Below, piece by piece: positions 9,381 to 20,269 of a stretch of 64,000 bases of DNA (its first letter is position 1; each line of letters opens with the position of its first letter). This DNA comes from Bacillus sp. ISL-7. GTDB taxonomy: Bacteria; Bacillota; Bacilli; Bacillales_B; DSM-18226. The stretch is taken from the NCBI RefSeq assembly GCF_018613065.1, contig NZ_JAGGQW010000034.1, positions 124,001 to 188,000 on the forward strand, read 5' to 3'. The notes beneath the pieces are model-generated. The model was not told where the DNA came from, ran no database searches, and saw only the letters and a program-made list of their open reading frames with translations. Made by a program: the position numbers and the translations under genes.

Positions 9381-12300
9381 ATGAGCGAACATGCCCTAGG
9401 CAAAAAAGAGCGATTCCAACTCTTGCTCCAGCAGCTGCAATTGATCGAGGATGCTGTTGTAGTGCATTTCAACAATGCGCAAATTGAAAGGTTATTAGTT
9501 GAAAAAAAAGCTAGAAAGTGGCATTTTCAATTTTTATTCGAAAATATACTTCCCTATAATGTTTATGTAATGTTTACGTCACAGCTCGAACGGACATTTT
9601 CAAACATTGCAACGATTTCCTTCCATATAAATGTAACAAATCAAATTATTTCACCGGAATTATTACGAGATTATTGGAGTTATAGCATTCAGCAAATTGA
9701 TGGAATTGCTCCGCCGCTTTTAAAACTATTACATGAACAACTTCCCGAAGTGAACGGTAATAAGCTTACAATTTCAGTTCATAATGATACTGAGGGACAA
9801 GCACTAAAGCGGAAATATGGCGAGACGATCGCTAAAATCTATCAATCATTTGGATTTCCCAATTTATCGATTGAGACAGTAATAAAAAGTAACGAGAAAA
9901 ATGAAGAATATCAACAATTTCTTCTTGCAAAGCAAAAGGAGGATCAAGAACGCGGACTTCAAGCAATGGTTGAATTGCAGAGAAAAGAAGCTGAAAAGGA
10001 TCAGGCATCTGGTGATCTTCCATCTGGACCGCTTACTATTGGTCTTACCATTAAGGATAATAATGACTTCCGAAGTCTGATTGATATTGGTGATGAAGAA
10101 AGACGAATAGCTGTAGAAGGGTTTATCTTTGATGCGGAAATACGTGAACTCAGGAGCGGCCGTTCCCTACTGACCTTCAAAATAACTGATTACACAAGCT
10201 CTATTATGGTAAAAATGTTTTCACGCGATAAAGAGGATGCAGCCCTGTTCCAGCTTGTCAAAAAAGGAATGTGGGTAAAAGTTCGAGGCAGCATTCAGAA
10301 TGATACCTTTGTTCGTGACCTCGTGATGATTGGAAATGATATTAATGAAATTAGGCCTGTTGGCCGAAAGGATACTGCACCCGAAGATCAGAAACGTGTA
10401 GAACTCCATCTTCATACACCGATGAGTCAAATGGATGCAGTCACACCTGTTAGCACACTGATTGCACAGGCAAAAAAATGGGGACATAAAGCAATTGCAG
10501 TAACCGATCACGCGGTTGCACAATCATTCCCTGAAGCGTATGGTGCTGGGAAGAAAAATGATATTAAAATTCTCTATGGCGTTGAAGTAAATTTAGTAGA
10601 TGATGGGGTGCCAATTGCCTATAATGACGCACATCGTCAACTAGCTGAGGATACCTATGTTGTATTTGACGTTGAAACTACGGGACTATCAGCGGTGTAC
10701 AATACAATTATTGAGCTTGCTGCTGTGAAAATACATGACGGTGAAATCATTGACCGCTTCGAATCCTTTGCCAATCCTCATCACCGTTTATCGGCAACAA
10801 CAATCAACCTCACTGGAATTACCGATGATATGGTCCAAACCGCTCCAGAAATTGAGGAAGTTCTACGGAATTTTAGTGAATGGGCGGGTGATGCTGTTCT
10901 TGTAGCCCATAATGCTTCCTTTGATATGGGTTTCCTCAATGTCGGATATAGAAAAATAGGCTTTGAAAAGGCTAGGAATCCTGTTATTGATACACTTGAA
11001 CTTGGAAGATTTCTCTATCCAGAGATGAAAAACCATCGTTTAAATACACTAACTAAGAAGTTTGATATTGAATTAACCCAACATCACCGCGCCATTTATG
11101 ATGCAGAGGCAACCGGTTATCTACTTTTGAAAATGTTAAAGGATTCCCTCGAAAAAGGAATTGAATACCATGACCAGTTTAATGATAATATGGGGAAAGG
11201 AAATGCCTACCAACGGGCACGTCCCTATCACTGTACACTTTTAGCCCAAACACAAGCGGGATTAAAAAACCTTTTTAAACTCGTATCTATATCACACCTT
11301 GAATATTTTTATCGAGTTCCTAGATTACCAAGATCTGTTTTGCAAAAATACAGGGAAGGGATTTTAGTTGGCTCCGGTTGTAATAAAGGTGAGGTATTTG
11401 AAGGGATGATGCAAAAATCCCCAGAGGAAGTGGAAGGTGCTGCCCGTTTTTATGATTATCTTGAAGTCATGCCGAAAGAAGTAAATGCACCGTTGATTGA
11501 AATGGAATTGGTGAGCGATGAAAAAGCAATGGAAGATATTATTGCGAAAATCATTACGCTTGGTGATAAATTAGGATTGCCAGTTGTTGCAACTGGAAAT
11601 GTCCATTATCTTAATGAAAATGATAAAATTTATCGAAAAATATTAATTAATTCCCAGGGTGGAGCTAACCCGCTAAATCGCCATGAACTTCCCGATGTTC
11701 ACTTTAGGACAACCAATGAAATGCTTGATGCTTTTTCATTTTTAGGAAAAGAGAAAGCAAAAGAAATTGTTGTAACTAACACGAATAAAATTGCGGATAT
11801 GATTGAAGTCATTAAACCAATTAAAGACGATTTGTATACACCGAAAATTGAAGGCGCCGATGAAGAAATGCGTGAAATGAGTTATTCAATGGCGCGGAGA
11901 ATTTACGGTGACACCTTGCCGGAAATTGTGGAAGCCAGGTTAGAAAAGGAATTGAAAAGTATTATTGGGCATGGATTTGCTGTTATTTATTTAATTTCTC
12001 ATAAGCTTGTTAAAAAGTCCTTGGATGATGGTTACCTTGTAGGCTCAAGGGGGTCTGTTGGTTCATCACTTGTAGCAACAATGACAGAAATTACCGAGGT
12101 AAATCCACTACCACCGCATTATGTGTGTCCAACCTGTAAACATTCAGAGTTTTTTAATGATGGTTCTGTCGGTTCAGGTTTTGATTTACCTGATAAGGAT
12201 TGCCCGCAATGTGGCGGGAAATACCATAAGGACGGACACGATATTCCGTTTGAAACGTTCCTTGGTTTCAAAGGGGACAAAGTTCCCGATATCGATTTAA

Positions 12301-13706
12301 ACTTTTCTGGTGAATACCAGCCGAGGGCCCATAATTATACAAAGGTCCTGTTTGGTGAGGATAATGTATTCCGCGCTGGGACGATTGGTACAGTCGCAGA
12401 CAAGACCGCTTTTGGATATGTTAAAGCATATCAACAGGATAACAATCTACAACTTCGTGGTGCCGAAGTAGAACGCCTTGCTTCAGGCTGTACGGGTGTT
12501 AAAAGAACAACGGGTCAACATCCAGGTGGTATTATTGTTATACCTGATTACATGGATGTTTATGATTTTTCACCGATTCAATTCCCGGCAGATGATAGAA
12601 ATTCAGAATGGAAAACAACACATTTCGATTTCCATTCCATCCATGATAATGTCTTGAAGCTAGATATCCTCGGACATGATGACCCGACCGTGATTAGGAT
12701 GCTTCAAGACCTGAGCGGAATGGATCCGAAAACAATCCCTACAGATGATCCTGAAGTCATGAAAATCTTTAGCGGGACCGAGTCATTAGGCGTAACAGAA
12801 AAGCAGATCATGTGTAAAACTGGAACACTTGGTATTCCAGAGTTTGGAACTCGCTTCGTTCGGCAAATGCTTGAGGATACGAAACCAACAACGTTCTCTG
12901 AACTTGTTCAAATATCGGGGTTATCACATGGTACCGATGTATGGCTTGGGAATGCCCAAGAATTAATCCATAATAAAACATGTAATCTTAGTGAAGTTAT
13001 TGGCTGTCGTGATGATATCATGGTCTACCTTATTTATCAGGGACTGGACCCATCCTTTGCTTTTAAAATTATGGAATCAGTTCGTAAGGGTAAAGGCTTA
13101 AGCGAAGAAATGGAAGCAGAGATGCGGAAAAACGAAGTTCCAGAATGGTATATCGACTCTTGTAAGAAGATTAAATACATGTTCCCAAAGGCCCATGCTG
13201 CTGCATATGTACTTATGGCAGTTAGAATTGCATATTTCAAGGTACATCTTCCGCTCCTTTATTACGCCGCTTATTTTACTGTCCGCGCGGAAGACTTTGA
13301 CATTGAAGCAATGTCGCGCGGTTCAGAATCGATACGTGCAAAAATAGAAGAAATAAATGCAAAAGGGCTAGAAGCATCTAACAAAGAAAAAAACTTATTA
13401 ACGGTTTTGGAACTAGCACTTGAAATGACTGAAAGGGGCTTTGTTTTCCAGAACTACGATTTATATAAATCTTCATCATCCGAATTCATCATTGAAGGTA
13501 ATACCTTAATACCGCCGTTTAATTCGATTCCAGGCTTAGGAACGAATGCGGCCTATAATATTGTCAAGGCAAGGGAATCAGGAGAATTTTTATCCAAAGA
13601 AGATTTACAGCAACGAGGAAAGGTATCTAAGACTATCCTTGAATATTTAGACAAGCAAGGATGCCTATCATCCCTTCCAGAGCAAAACCAGCTTTCTCTG
13701 TTTTAA
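9381..13706 (+). CDS. polC: DNA polymerase III PolC, Gram-positive replicative polymerase
   Basis: PolC is the main replicative polymerase of low-GC Gram-positives. In order: an N-terminal domain, an OB fold (about 225-320), a PHP domain beginning [16 protein letters not shown] near 340, an inserted DnaQ-like 3'-5' exonuclease with DVETTGLS near 424, a zinc site CPTC...CPQC near 915-945, the palm/finger domains ([13 protein letters not shown]), and a helix-hairpin-helix near the C-terminus. I start at 9381 (MSEHALGKK), preceded by GGGAGAG, giving 1441 residues; an in-frame ATG at 9366 lacks a ribosome site. Confidence 0.98.
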   Translation: MSEHALGKKERFQLLLQQLQLIEDAVVVHFNNAQIERLLVEKKARKWHFQFLFENILPYNVYVMFTSQLERTFSNIATISFHINVTNQIISPELLRDYWSYSIQQIDGIAPPLLKLLHEQLPEVNGNKLTISVHNDTEGQALKRKYGETIAKIYQSFGFPNLSIETVIKSNEKNEEYQQFLLAKQKEDQERGLQAMVELQRKEAEKDQASGDLPSGPLTIGLTIKDNNDFRSLIDIGDEERRIAVEGFIFDAEIRELRSGRSLLTFKITDYTSSIMVKMFSRDKEDAALFQLVKKGMWVKVRGSIQNDTFVRDLVMIGNDINEIRPVGRKDTAPEDQKRVELHLHTPMSQMDAVTPVSTLIAQAKKWGHKAIAVTDHAVAQSFPEAYGAGKKNDIKILYGVEVNLVDDGVPIAYNDAHRQLAEDTYVVFDVETTGLSAVYNTIIELAAVKIHDGEIIDRFESFANPHHRLSATTINLTGITDDMVQTAPEIEEVLRNFSEWAGDAVLVAHNASFDMGFLNVGYRKIGFEKARNPVIDTLELGRFLYPEMKNHRLNTLTKKFDIELTQHHRAIYDAEATGYLLLKMLKDSLEKGIEYHDQFNDNMGKGNAYQRARPYHCTLLAQTQAGLKNLFKLVSISHLEYFYRVPRLPRSVLQKYREGILVGSGCNKGEVFEGMMQKSPEEVEGAARFYDYLEVMPKEVNAPLIEMELVSDEKAMEDIIAKIITLGDKLGLPVVATGNVHYLNENDKIYRKILINSQGGANPLNRHELPDVHFRTTNEMLDAFSFLGKEKAKEIVVTNTNKIADMIEVIKPIKDDLYTPKIEGADEEMREMSYSMARRIYGDTLPEIVEARLEKELKSIIGHGFAVIYLISHKLVKKSLDDGYLVGSRGSVGSSLVATMTEITEVNPLPPHYVCPTCKHSEFFNDGSVGSGFDLPDKDCPQCGGKYHKDGHDIPFETFLGFKGDKVPDIDLNFSGEYQPRAHNYTKVLFGEDNVFRAGTIGTVADKTAFGYVKAYQQDNNLQLRGAEVERLASGCTGVKRTTGQHPGGIIVIPDYMDVYDFSPIQFPADDRNSEWKTTHFDFHSIHDNVLKLDILGHDDPTVIRMLQDLSGMDPKTIPTDDPEVMKIFSGTESLGVTEKQIMCKTGTLGIPEFGTRFVRQMLEDTKPTTFSELVQISGLSHGTDVWLGNAQELIHNKTCNLSEVIGCRDDIMVYLIYQGLDPSFAFKIMESVRKGKGLSEEMEAEMRKNEVPEWYIDSCKKIKYMFPKAHAAAYVLMAVRIAYFKVHLPLLYYAAYFTVRAEDFDIEAMSRGSESIRAKIEEINAKGLEASNKEKNLLTVLELALEMTERGFVFQNYDLYKSSSSEFIIEGNTLIPPFNSIPGLGTNAAYNIVKARESGEFLSKEDLQQRGKVSKTILEYLDKQGCLSSLPEQNQLSLF

Positions 13707-13719
13707 CTTGGATTATCAT

Positions 13720-13834
13720 CTAGCTCCAGCGCCTAGGGGCACGAGTCATAAGCCAATCTCTTCGGAAGGCAAAAACGCCTTCTGTCAGCGCTTGTCTTAT
13801 GCTGGTCGCCCCTGATCAAGGCGCTTCCGCTTTT
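13720..13834. repeat. Interspersed palindromic repeat, family 2, copy after polC
   Basis: It begins TCTAGCTCCAGCGCCTAGGGGC and ends GCCCCTGATCAAGGCGCTTCCGCTTTT, so its ends are imperfect inverted repeats. An internal stem GAAGGC..GCCTTC lies in the middle. A relative with the same ends is at 56259-56398. It contains no open frame of note. It may double as the polC transcription end, since I see no ordinary terminator there. Confidence 0.7.
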
Positions 13835-13843
13835 GGGCGCTAT

Positions 13844-13872
13844 TTGCATTAAAATGTTGGTTATGGTATAGT
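13844..13872 (+). promoter_or_regulatory. Sigma-A promoter of the rimP-nusA-infB operon
   Basis: TTGCAT (13844-13849), a 17-bp spacer and TATAGT (13867-13872), preceded by TG at 13864-13865 as an extended -10. Predicted start is near 13879, giving a leader of about 145 nt that contains the hairpin at 13907-13936. Confidence 0.65.
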
Positions 13873-13894
13873 TTTATTGGAAATACTAAGAAAT

Positions 13895-13936
13895 ACTCTC
13901 GTGATCAAGAGTGGGGAAACCCGCTCTTTCGTTTTT
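13895..13936 (+). promoter_or_regulatory. Attenuator-like terminator with competing hairpin in the rimP leader
   Basis: AAGAGTGGG (13907-13915) pairs with CCCGCTCTT (13920-13928) around a GAAA loop, followed by TCGTTTTTG: an intrinsic terminator inside the leader. ACTCT at 13895-13899 can instead pair with AGAGT at 13908-13912, which would break the terminator stem. This is the layout of a transcription attenuator controlling the operon that encodes NusA. Confidence 0.55.
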
Positions 13937-14024
13937 GTATAAATCTTTTTTCTTAGTAACTTGATAAAACTCTCCGTGAACTACATACAATATGGGTGAA
14001 ATTTTCGGAAAAGGAGGTAAAGGC

Positions 14025-14495
14025 ATGAGCAAGGTAACGGAAGTTGTAGAAGAGCTGGCTACGCCTATTTTTCAAGAGCTTGGTTTGGAATTAGTGGAAA
14101 TTGAGTATGTGAAGGAAGGAAAAAGCTGGTTTCTTCGCGTATATATCGATAAAGACAACGGTGTTGATATTGAGGATTGCGGACTCGTTAGCGAAAAACT
14201 CAGCGAAAAACTCGATGAGCTTGATCCGATTCCCCATAACTATTTTCTTGAAGTTTCTTCACCTGGAGCAGAGCGTCCATTGAAAAAAGATAAAGATTTC
14301 CAAAAGGCAATAGGTAAAAGTGTCTTTATCAAAACTTATGAACCGATTGATGGGGAGAAAAGCTTCGAAGGGACATTATTAGAATTTGATGGTCAACATT
14401 TAAAAATCGAAATGAAGATTAAAACCCGGAAGAAGACAATTGAAATTCCCTATGAAAAAGTAGCCAACGCGCGATTAGCTGTTACTTTTTCGTAA
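14025..14495 (+). CDS. rimP: Ribosome maturation factor RimP
   Basis: RimP assists maturation of the 30S subunit. It has an N-terminal alpha/beta domain ([20 protein letters not shown]) and a C-terminal SH3-like domain ([17 protein letters not shown]). I choose ATG 14025 ([10 protein letters not shown]), 8 bases after AAGGAGG at 14011-14017, giving 156 residues, the usual length; an in-frame ATG at 13992 has no ribosome site. It is the first gene of the nusA operon. Confidence 0.96.
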   Translation: MSKVTEVVEELATPIFQELGLELVEIEYVKEGKSWFLRVYIDKDNGVDIEDCGLVSEKLSEKLDELDPIPHNYFLEVSSPGAERPLKKDKDFQKAIGKSVFIKTYEPIDGEKSFEGTLLEFDGQHLKIEMKIKTRKKTIEIPYEKVANARLAVTFS

Positions 14496-14531
14496 TGAAA
14501 TTATAGATGAAGGATAGGGGGATACAAAAAG

Positions 14532-15653
14532 ATGAGCAGCGAATTATTAGATGCTCTTACAATACTGGAAAGAGAAAAAGGTATTTCCAGAGATGTTTTA
14601 ATTGAAGCGATCGAAGCAGCTCTTGTTTCGGCATATCGCCGAAATTTTAATCAAGCCCAGAATGTTCGGATTGATTTAAATTTACAGACAGGATCAATGC
14701 GCGTTTTTGCTAGAAAAGAAGTGGTCGATCAAGTATTTGACCCTCGTCTCGAAATTTCCTTAGAGGATGCGAGACAAATCACACCAAATTACCAAGTTGA
14801 AGATATTGTTGAAATGGAAGTTACACCCAAGGACTTTGGGCGGATTGCAGCTCAAACTGCCAAGCAAGTGGTTACTCAACGTGTAAGAGAAGCAGAACGC
14901 GGAATTATTTATTCGGAATTTATTGACCGTGAAGAAGATATTATGACTGGTATTGTTCAAAGACTCGATTCTAAATTTATTTATGTAAGTCTCGGGAAAA
15001 TCGAGGCATTATTACCTGTAAACGAGCAAATGCCAAATGAACGTTATAAGCCTCATGATCGAATTAAAGTATTTATTACAAAAGTTGAAAAGACCACCAA
15101 GGGGCCGCAAATATTCGTATCTCGAACACATCCTGGTCTCTTAAAACGTTTGTTTGAAATTGAAGTTCCTGAAATTTATGATGGAACCGTTGAAATTAAG
15201 TCAGTTGCCCGTGAGGCAGGGGATCGCTCGAAGATTTCTGTCCACTCGGATAATAATGAGGTAGATCCAGTTGGGTCTTGTGTTGGACCTAAGGGTGCGA
15301 GGGTTCAAGCGGTTGTTAATGAATTAAAGGGTGAAAAAATCGATATTGTTAAGTGGTCAGCGGACCCAGTAGTGTTTGTGGCAAACTCACTTAGTCCCTC
15401 AAAAGTATTAGATGTTATGGTTAACGAGAATGAAAAAGCAACAACAGTTGTAGTTCCTGATTATCAGCTTTCATTAGCAATCGGGAAACGAGGACAAAAT
15501 GCCCGCCTAGCAGCAAAACTAACAGGCTGGAAAATTGATATTAAATCAGAAACTGAAGCACGTGAGAATGGAATTTATCCACGTGAAGAAACCATTAGGC
15601 TTTTTGATGATCAAGTTGATACTGATTTCGATTATGAAGAAGAGTTGGACTAA
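14532..15653 (+). CDS. nusA: Transcription termination/antitermination factor NusA
   Basis: NusA binds RNA polymerase near the RNA exit channel, promotes pausing and hairpin termination, and joins rRNA antitermination complexes. The N-terminal polymerase-binding domain (residues 1-125) is followed by an S1 domain (about 135-200), then KH1 ([20 protein letters not shown]) and KH2 ([20 protein letters not shown]). At 373 residues it lacks the acidic repeats of proteobacterial NusA, as is normal in Bacillus. It may regulate its own operon through the leader hairpin upstream of rimP. Confidence 0.97.
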   Translation: MSSELLDALTILEREKGISRDVLIEAIEAALVSAYRRNFNQAQNVRIDLNLQTGSMRVFARKEVVDQVFDPRLEISLEDARQITPNYQVEDIVEMEVTPKDFGRIAAQTAKQVVTQRVREAERGIIYSEFIDREEDIMTGIVQRLDSKFIYVSLGKIEALLPVNEQMPNERYKPHDRIKVFITKVEKTTKGPQIFVSRTHPGLLKRLFEIEVPEIYDGTVEIKSVAREAGDRSKISVHSDNNEVDPVGSCVGPKGARVQAVVNELKGEKIDIVKWSADPVVFVANSLSPSKVLDVMVNENEKATTVVVPDYQLSLAIGKRGQNARLAAKLTGWKIDIKSETEARENGIYPREETIRLFDDQVDTDFDYEEELD

Positions 15654-15672
15654 AAAGTGAGGTGAATGATGA

Positions 15673-15945
15673 ATGAACAATCAGAAAAAAGTTCCTATGC
15701 GCAAGTGTGTTGCAACCGGTGATATGAAACCGAAAAAAGAACTTGTTCGCATCGTTCGCTCAAAGGAAGGGGAGGTATCCATCGACCTGACGGGGAAGAA
15801 ATCCGGAAGGGGTGCTTACCTTTCAAGGGACAAGGAAGCTGTCTTACTAGCCAAGAAAAAAAATACCCTATCTAATCACTTACAGGTTTCTATAAATGAT
15901 TCGTTATACGAAGAGCTACTTGAGCTTATAGAGAAGGAGAATTGA
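15673..15945 (+). CDS. rnpM: YlxR/RnpM, RNA-binding regulator of RNase P
   Basis: This 90-residue protein is the YlxR (DUF448) family. It carries the signature [21 protein letters not shown] and [15 protein letters not shown]. Bacillus YlxR is described as an RNA-binding protein that interacts with RNase P and affects its activity, hence rnpM. It is cotranscribed between nusA and ylxQ. The TGA stop overlaps a possible TTG start of the next gene, so translation is probably coupled. Confidence 0.93.
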   Translation: MNNQKKVPMRKCVATGDMKPKKELVRIVRSKEGEVSIDLTGKKSGRGAYLSRDKEAVLLAKKKNTLSNHLQVSINDSLYEELLELIEKEN

Positions 15946-15953
15946 CAATCCAA

Positions 15954-16256
15954 ATGAAACAAAATCAATGGATGTCATTGCTTGGCTTGGCCAATCGAGC
16001 ACGCAAAATCATATCAGGTGAGGAGCTTACCGTGAAGCAGATTCAAAGCGGAAAGGCGCATCTCATTTTATTATCCGCAGATGCTTCTGCAAATACGACA
16101 AAAAAGATTACTGATAAGTGTAATTCGTATGAGGTTCCATATAAAATTGTGGAAAATCGTCATCTTCTTGGTCAAGCAATTGGCAAGGAAGCCCGCGTTG
16201 TTGTAGCTGTTCTGGATGATGGATTTGCCAAAAAAATGGTAACGTTGCTCGATTAA
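15954..16256 (+). CDS. rplGA: L7Ae/L30e-family RNA-binding protein YlxQ
   Basis: YlxQ belongs to the L7Ae family of kink-turn RNA-binding proteins and is often annotated as a ribosomal L7Ae-like protein. [19 protein letters not shown] and the later [31 protein letters not shown] are family features. Two starts are possible: TTG at 15942, only 2 bases after AGGAG and overlapping the previous stop, or ATG at 15954. I prefer 15954 because it gives 100 residues as in B. subtilis, though the ribosome-site spacing is long for it. Confidence 0.88.
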   Translation: MKQNQWMSLLGLANRARKIISGEELTVKQIQSGKAHLILLSADASANTTKKITDKCNSYEVPYKIVENRHLLGQAIGKEARVVVAVLDDGFAKKMVTLLD

Positions 16257-16275
16257 ATCTAGCGGGGGTGAAAAG

Positions 16276-18594
16276 ATGAGTAAAATACGTGTATATGAGT
16301 ATGCAAAAAAACACAACATTTCAAGTAAAGATATCATCACAAAACTAAAAGAAATGAATATAGAGGTCTCCAATCATATGGCAACAATAGAAGACGCAGA
16401 AGTTAAAAAGCTTGACGAAACATTCAGTAAAAAGGATAACAAGGCGCCACAGCAAAACACAGAGAATAAACAAAATGGACAGCAGCAACAACGAACTAAC
16501 TCTCGTCCAACTCAAGCGCAGCGTCAAAACCAAAGACCTGCACAGTCAACGCAAAGGCCGCAAGTTCAGACGAAAACTCCTAAAGCATTTGAAGAAGCTG
16601 CTGATAAAAATGCCGCTCCTAGCAAGGTAAAAGTTGTTTCTCCTCCAAAGACGGTCGAAGGCAAAAAGCAAAACCAGGAAAATCAATCCAAAGAAAATAA
16701 GGTTTTCAGCAATGCTGATAAAGCTAAAGCCAAGCCTTATAATAATAATCAAAATCGTAATAATAATAATAATAAAAATAAGAAAAAAACACATACACCA
16801 GTTCAACAAGCCCAGCCACAGAAGAAAAAAGAGAAGGAGCTTCCAGCGAAAATTACTTTCAGTGAATCTCTAACTGTGGGCGAATTAGCAAAGAAGATTT
16901 ACCGTGAGCCTTCAGAGATTATTAAAAAGCTCTTTTTACTAGGTGTCATGGCCACAATTAATCAAGTCTTAGATAAAGATGCGATTGAATTGATTGCAAG
17001 CGAATATGGGGTTGAAGTGGAAGAAGAAATTAAAGTTGATACAACAGATCTTGAAGTGTACTTTACTGAGGATTCAGAGGATTCTCAAGTGGAAAGACCT
17101 TCTGTTGTAACAATAATGGGTCACGTTGACCACGGTAAAACAACCTTGTTAGATTCCATCCGTAACACAAAGGTTACAGAAGGAGAAGCGGGGGGAATTA
17201 CCCAGCATATTGGTGCCTATCAAGTGGTTGAAAACGGGAAAAAGATTACCTTCCTTGATACACCAGGACACGCTGCCTTTACGACAATGCGTGCACGTGG
17301 TGCTAAAATAACTGATATTACCATCCTAGTAGTAGCTGCAGATGATGGTGTAATGCCGCAAACAGTTGAAGCAATCAATCATGCAAAAGCTGCAGAGGTT
17401 CCAATTATTGTAGCAGTTAATAAAATGGATAAAGAAGCTGCAAATGCTGACCGTGTAATGCAAGAATTAACTGAACATGGATTAGTATCAGAAGCATGGG
17501 GTGGAGATACTATCTTTGTACCACTTTCTGCAAAAACGGGAGAAGGCATTGACACCCTTCTAGAAATGATATTACTCGTTAGTGAAGTAGAAGAATATAA
17601 AGCGAATCCAAATCGTAAAGCCGTTGGTACTGTTATCGAAGCACAACTAGATAAAGGGCGTGGATCCGTTGCAACCTTACTAGTCCAAAACGGTACACTA
17701 AAAATTGGTGATCCTATTGTTGTTGGTCATACCTTTGGTCGTGTCCGTGCAATGGTGAATGACAAAGGACGCCGTGTCAAAGAGGCAGGTCCGTCAACTC
17801 CTGTTGAAATAACTGGACTTAATGACGTGCCACAAGCTGGAGATCGTTTCGTTGTGTTTGAAGACGAAAAAACTGCACGTCAAGTTGGAGAATCACGAGC
17901 TCAAACAGCACTGGTAGCCCAACGTGGTGAAAAATCCATTGTTAGTCTAGAAACGCTTTTTGATCAATTAAAGCAAGGTGAAATGAAGGATTTAAACATC
18001 ATTCTTAAAGCGGATGTTCAAGGGTCTGCTGAAGCCGTTGCCGCTTCTCTTCAAAAAATAGATGTTGAAGGTGTTAACATCAAAATTATTCATAGCGGTG
18101 CTGGAGCAATTAATGAGTCGGATATTAGTCTTGCTGCTGCGTCTAATGCCATCGTCATCGGTTTTAACGTTCGCCCTGATGTAAATGCGAAACGTGCAGC
18201 AGAAGCGGAGAAAGTTGACGTCCGTCTTCACCGTATAATTTATAAAGTGATTGAAGAGATTGAAGCAGCAATGAAAGGTATGCTTGATCCTGAATTCCAA
18301 GAAAAAATAATTGGTCAAGCAGAAATCCGTCAAACCTTTAAAGTTTCAAAGGTAGGAACAATTGCTGGTTCATATGTAACGGATGGTAAAATTACTCGCG
18401 ACAGCGGTATTCGTTTAATTCGTAACGGTGTTGTCACTTTTGAAGGTAATATTGATGCGTTAAAACGATTTAAAGATGATGTAAAAGAAGTTGCCCAAGG
18501 TTACGAATGTGGTATTACAATTAAAAACTTTAATGATGTTAAAGAAGGAGACATCATTGAAGCATACGTAATGGAAGAAATTGAACGTAAATGA
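16276..18594 (+). CDS. infB: Translation initiation factor IF-2
   Basis: IF-2 is the GTPase that places fMet-tRNA on the 30S subunit and drives subunit joining. After an N-terminal IF2N domain ([21 protein letters not shown]) there is a long low-complexity Gln/Asn/Lys linker, about residues 55-190. A second IF2N-like motif ([21 protein letters not shown]) precedes the G domain: [15 protein letters not shown] near 281, DTPGHAAF, and NKMDKEAAN. Domains II-IV follow. At 772 residues it is somewhat longer than B. subtilis IF-2, because of the linker. Confidence 0.98.
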   Translation: MSKIRVYEYAKKHNISSKDIITKLKEMNIEVSNHMATIEDAEVKKLDETFSKKDNKAPQQNTENKQNGQQQQRTNSRPTQAQRQNQRPAQSTQRPQVQTKTPKAFEEAADKNAAPSKVKVVSPPKTVEGKKQNQENQSKENKVFSNADKAKAKPYNNNQNRNNNNNKNKKKTHTPVQQAQPQKKKEKELPAKITFSESLTVGELAKKIYREPSEIIKKLFLLGVMATINQVLDKDAIELIASEYGVEVEEEIKVDTTDLEVYFTEDSEDSQVERPSVVTIMGHVDHGKTTLLDSIRNTKVTEGEAGGITQHIGAYQVVENGKKITFLDTPGHAAFTTMRARGAKITDITILVVAADDGVMPQTVEAINHAKAAEVPIIVAVNKMDKEAANADRVMQELTEHGLVSEAWGGDTIFVPLSAKTGEGIDTLLEMILLVSEVEEYKANPNRKAVGTVIEAQLDKGRGSVATLLVQNGTLKIGDPIVVGHTFGRVRAMVNDKGRRVKEAGPSTPVEITGLNDVPQAGDRFVVFEDEKTARQVGESRAQTALVAQRGEKSIVSLETLFDQLKQGEMKDLNIILKADVQGSAEAVAASLQKIDVEGVNIKIIHSGAGAINESDISLAAASNAIVIGFNVRPDVNAKRAAEAEKVDVRLHRIIYKVIEEIEAAMKGMLDPEFQEKIIGQAEIRQTFKVSKVGTIAGSYVTDGKITRDSGIRLIRNGVVTFEGNIDALKRFKDDVKEVAQGYECGITIKNFNDVKEGDIIEAYVMEEIERK

Positions 18595-18872
18595 TCATCG
18601 GTGTGGCCGAATGTGAATGTATGATCTATGATGCTCATTCTTTAAAAGAGAAACGGGCTGTCCTTCAACGAATCCTTACACGCTTAAAACAGAAATTTAA
18701 TGTTTCTGTATCAGAAGTTGGCTTTCAGGATATGTGGCAACGAACGAAAATTGCCATAGTTGTCGTAACTTCCACGCGTGTATCGACGGAACATGAGTTG
18801 CAAAATGCTTTGAAATTAATCGACTCATTTCCAGAAATAGAGAGAACGATCACCGAGATTGAATGGCTTTAA
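18591..18872 (+). CDS. ylxP: DUF503 protein YlxP
   Basis: A 93-residue DUF503 protein, conserved between infB and rbfA in Firmicutes and of unknown molecular role. The sequence has the family's [19 protein letters not shown] start and [22 protein letters not shown] centre, and a ferredoxin-like fold is expected. Its ATG overlaps the infB stop (ATGA), so it is translationally coupled. The operon position suggests a link to ribosome biogenesis, which is inference. Confidence 0.92.
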   Translation: MIIGVAECECMIYDAHSLKEKRAVLQRILTRLKQKFNVSVSEVGFQDMWQRTKIAIVVVTSTRVSTEHELQNALKLIDSFPEIERTITEIEWL

Positions 18873-18889
18873 GTTAAGAGGTGAATGTG

Positions 18890-19261
18890 ATGAGCCACAG
18901 AGCAAATCGTGTTGGAGAACAAATGAAAAAAGAACTAGGTGACATCATCGGTCGCAAAATCAAAGATCCACGTATTGGTTTTGTGACGGTTACCGACGTT
19001 GAAGTAACAGGAGATTTACAACAAGCGAAAGTGTATATTTCCGTATTAGGTGATGAAGAGCAAAGGGAAAATACCTTAAAAGGGCTGGCCAAAGCAAAAG
19101 GTTTTATTCGGACCGAAATTGGCCACCGTATTCGCCTTCGTAAAACACCTGAAATCATCTTTGAATGGGATGAATCTATCGATTACGGGAATCGAATTGA
19201 TACACTTCTTCATCAACTGCATAAGGATGAAAAGCCTTTAGAAAAAAGTGAAGAAGAATAA
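18890..19261 (+). CDS. rbfA: Ribosome-binding factor A
   Basis: RbfA binds the 30S subunit near helix 1 of 16S rRNA and is needed for late maturation and cold adaptation. The KH-like fold is seen in [39 protein letters not shown] and [19 protein letters not shown] use ATG 18890 (MSHRANRVG), 7 bases after AAGAGGTG, in place of an upstream GTG at 18881; this gives 123 residues. A terminator follows directly. Confidence 0.96.
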   Translation: MSHRANRVGEQMKKELGDIIGRKIKDPRIGFVTVTDVEVTGDLQQAKVYISVLGDEEQRENTLKGLAKAKGFIRTEIGHRIRLRKTPEIIFEWDESIDYGNRIDTLLHQLHKDEKPLEKSEEE

Positions 19262-19263
19262 TT

Positions 19264-19290
19264 GGATAGACATTGTCTATCCTTTTTTTT
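19264..19290 (+). terminator. Internal terminator between rbfA and truB
   Basis: GGATAGAC and GTCTATCC form a perfect 8-bp stem with a 3-nt loop, followed by eight T. No promoter is evident between it and truB at 19319, so truB and ribF probably depend on read-through. Confidence 0.8.
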
Positions 19291-19318
19291 CGATAATTTT
19301 TTGATTGGAGGATTTTAA

Positions 19319-20254
19319 TTGGAAGGCATATTACCGTTATATAAGCCTGCGGGTTTGACATCCCATGATTGTGTGTTTAGATTGCGAAAGATTTTAAAAA
19401 CAAAAAAGGTTGGGCATACGGGTACTCTTGATCCAGACGTAACAGGAGTGCTTCCAATTTGTATAGGGAAAGCAACAAAAGTTGCTGAATACATAACCGA
19501 TGCGGGTAAATCGTATGAGGGAGAAGTAACAATTGGTTTTTCGACTACTACTGAAGATGCTTCTGGTGAAATTGTGGAGCAGAAACCAGTGGATCGGACC
19601 ATTCGACGAGAAGAGATTCTCCAAGTTTTTCATTCAATAACCGGTGAAATTGAACAAACACCTCCTATGTTCTCGGCAGTAAAAGTGGGAGGGGTCCGTC
19701 TATATGAATATGCACGGAAGGGTATAGAAGTCGAACGTCCCACTAGAAAGGTAACGATTTATTCCATCGAATTATTAGATGACCGTGATGAATTTATCGG
19801 TGAAACTGTACAGTTTAGGTTTAAGGTCAGTTGCAGTAAAGGGACCTACATCCGGACTTTAGCGGTAATGATTGGTGAAATTCTGGGCTTCCCTGCACAT
19901 ATGTCCTTTTTACAAAGAGTTCAATCGGCTGCTTTTTCATTGGAGGATTGTTTGACGTTTGATGAAATTGAAAAACATATGGAGGCTGGGACAATTTCAA
20001 GTGTTTTAAGGCCTTTAGAAACAGCACTTTCTCATTTGCCGAAATTCCTAATTAATGATAAAGTAGCAGAGAAAGTGAAAAATGGCGCATTATTACAAAT
20101 GCCAGAGCATTTAAAAACTAGTAACGGACCGATTGTCACTGAAACTGCTGATGGACTAGCTCTTGCTATTTATTCAAAACATCCAAGCAAGCCAGACCTC
20201 TTTAAACCAGTTAAAGTGTTACGTAATGATTTAGAAGAAAAAGGTACGGTATAG
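19319..20254 (+). CDS. truB: tRNA pseudouridine-55 synthase TruB
   Basis: TruB makes pseudouridine 55 in the T-loop of tRNAs and acts as a tRNA chaperone. LPLYKPAGLTSHDCVF and GHTGTLDPDVTGVLPI are the family motifs; the catalytic Asp is residue 38 in GTLDP. The C-terminal PUA-like region is present. It is 311 residues from a TTG at 19319 behind GGAGGA, with no closer ATG. Followed 15 bases later by ribF. Confidence 0.97.
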   Translation: MEGILPLYKPAGLTSHDCVFRLRKILKTKKVGHTGTLDPDVTGVLPICIGKATKVAEYITDAGKSYEGEVTIGFSTTTEDASGEIVEQKPVDRTIRREEILQVFHSITGEIEQTPPMFSAVKVGGVRLYEYARKGIEVERPTRKVTIYSIELLDDRDEFIGETVQFRFKVSCSKGTYIRTLAVMIGEILGFPAHMSFLQRVQSAAFSLEDCLTFDEIEKHMEAGTISSVLRPLETALSHLPKFLINDKVAEKVKNGALLQMPEHLKTSNGPIVTETADGLALAIYSKHPSKPDLFKPVKVLRNDLEEKGTV

Positions 20255-20269
20255 AAAAGGTGAGTTTCA

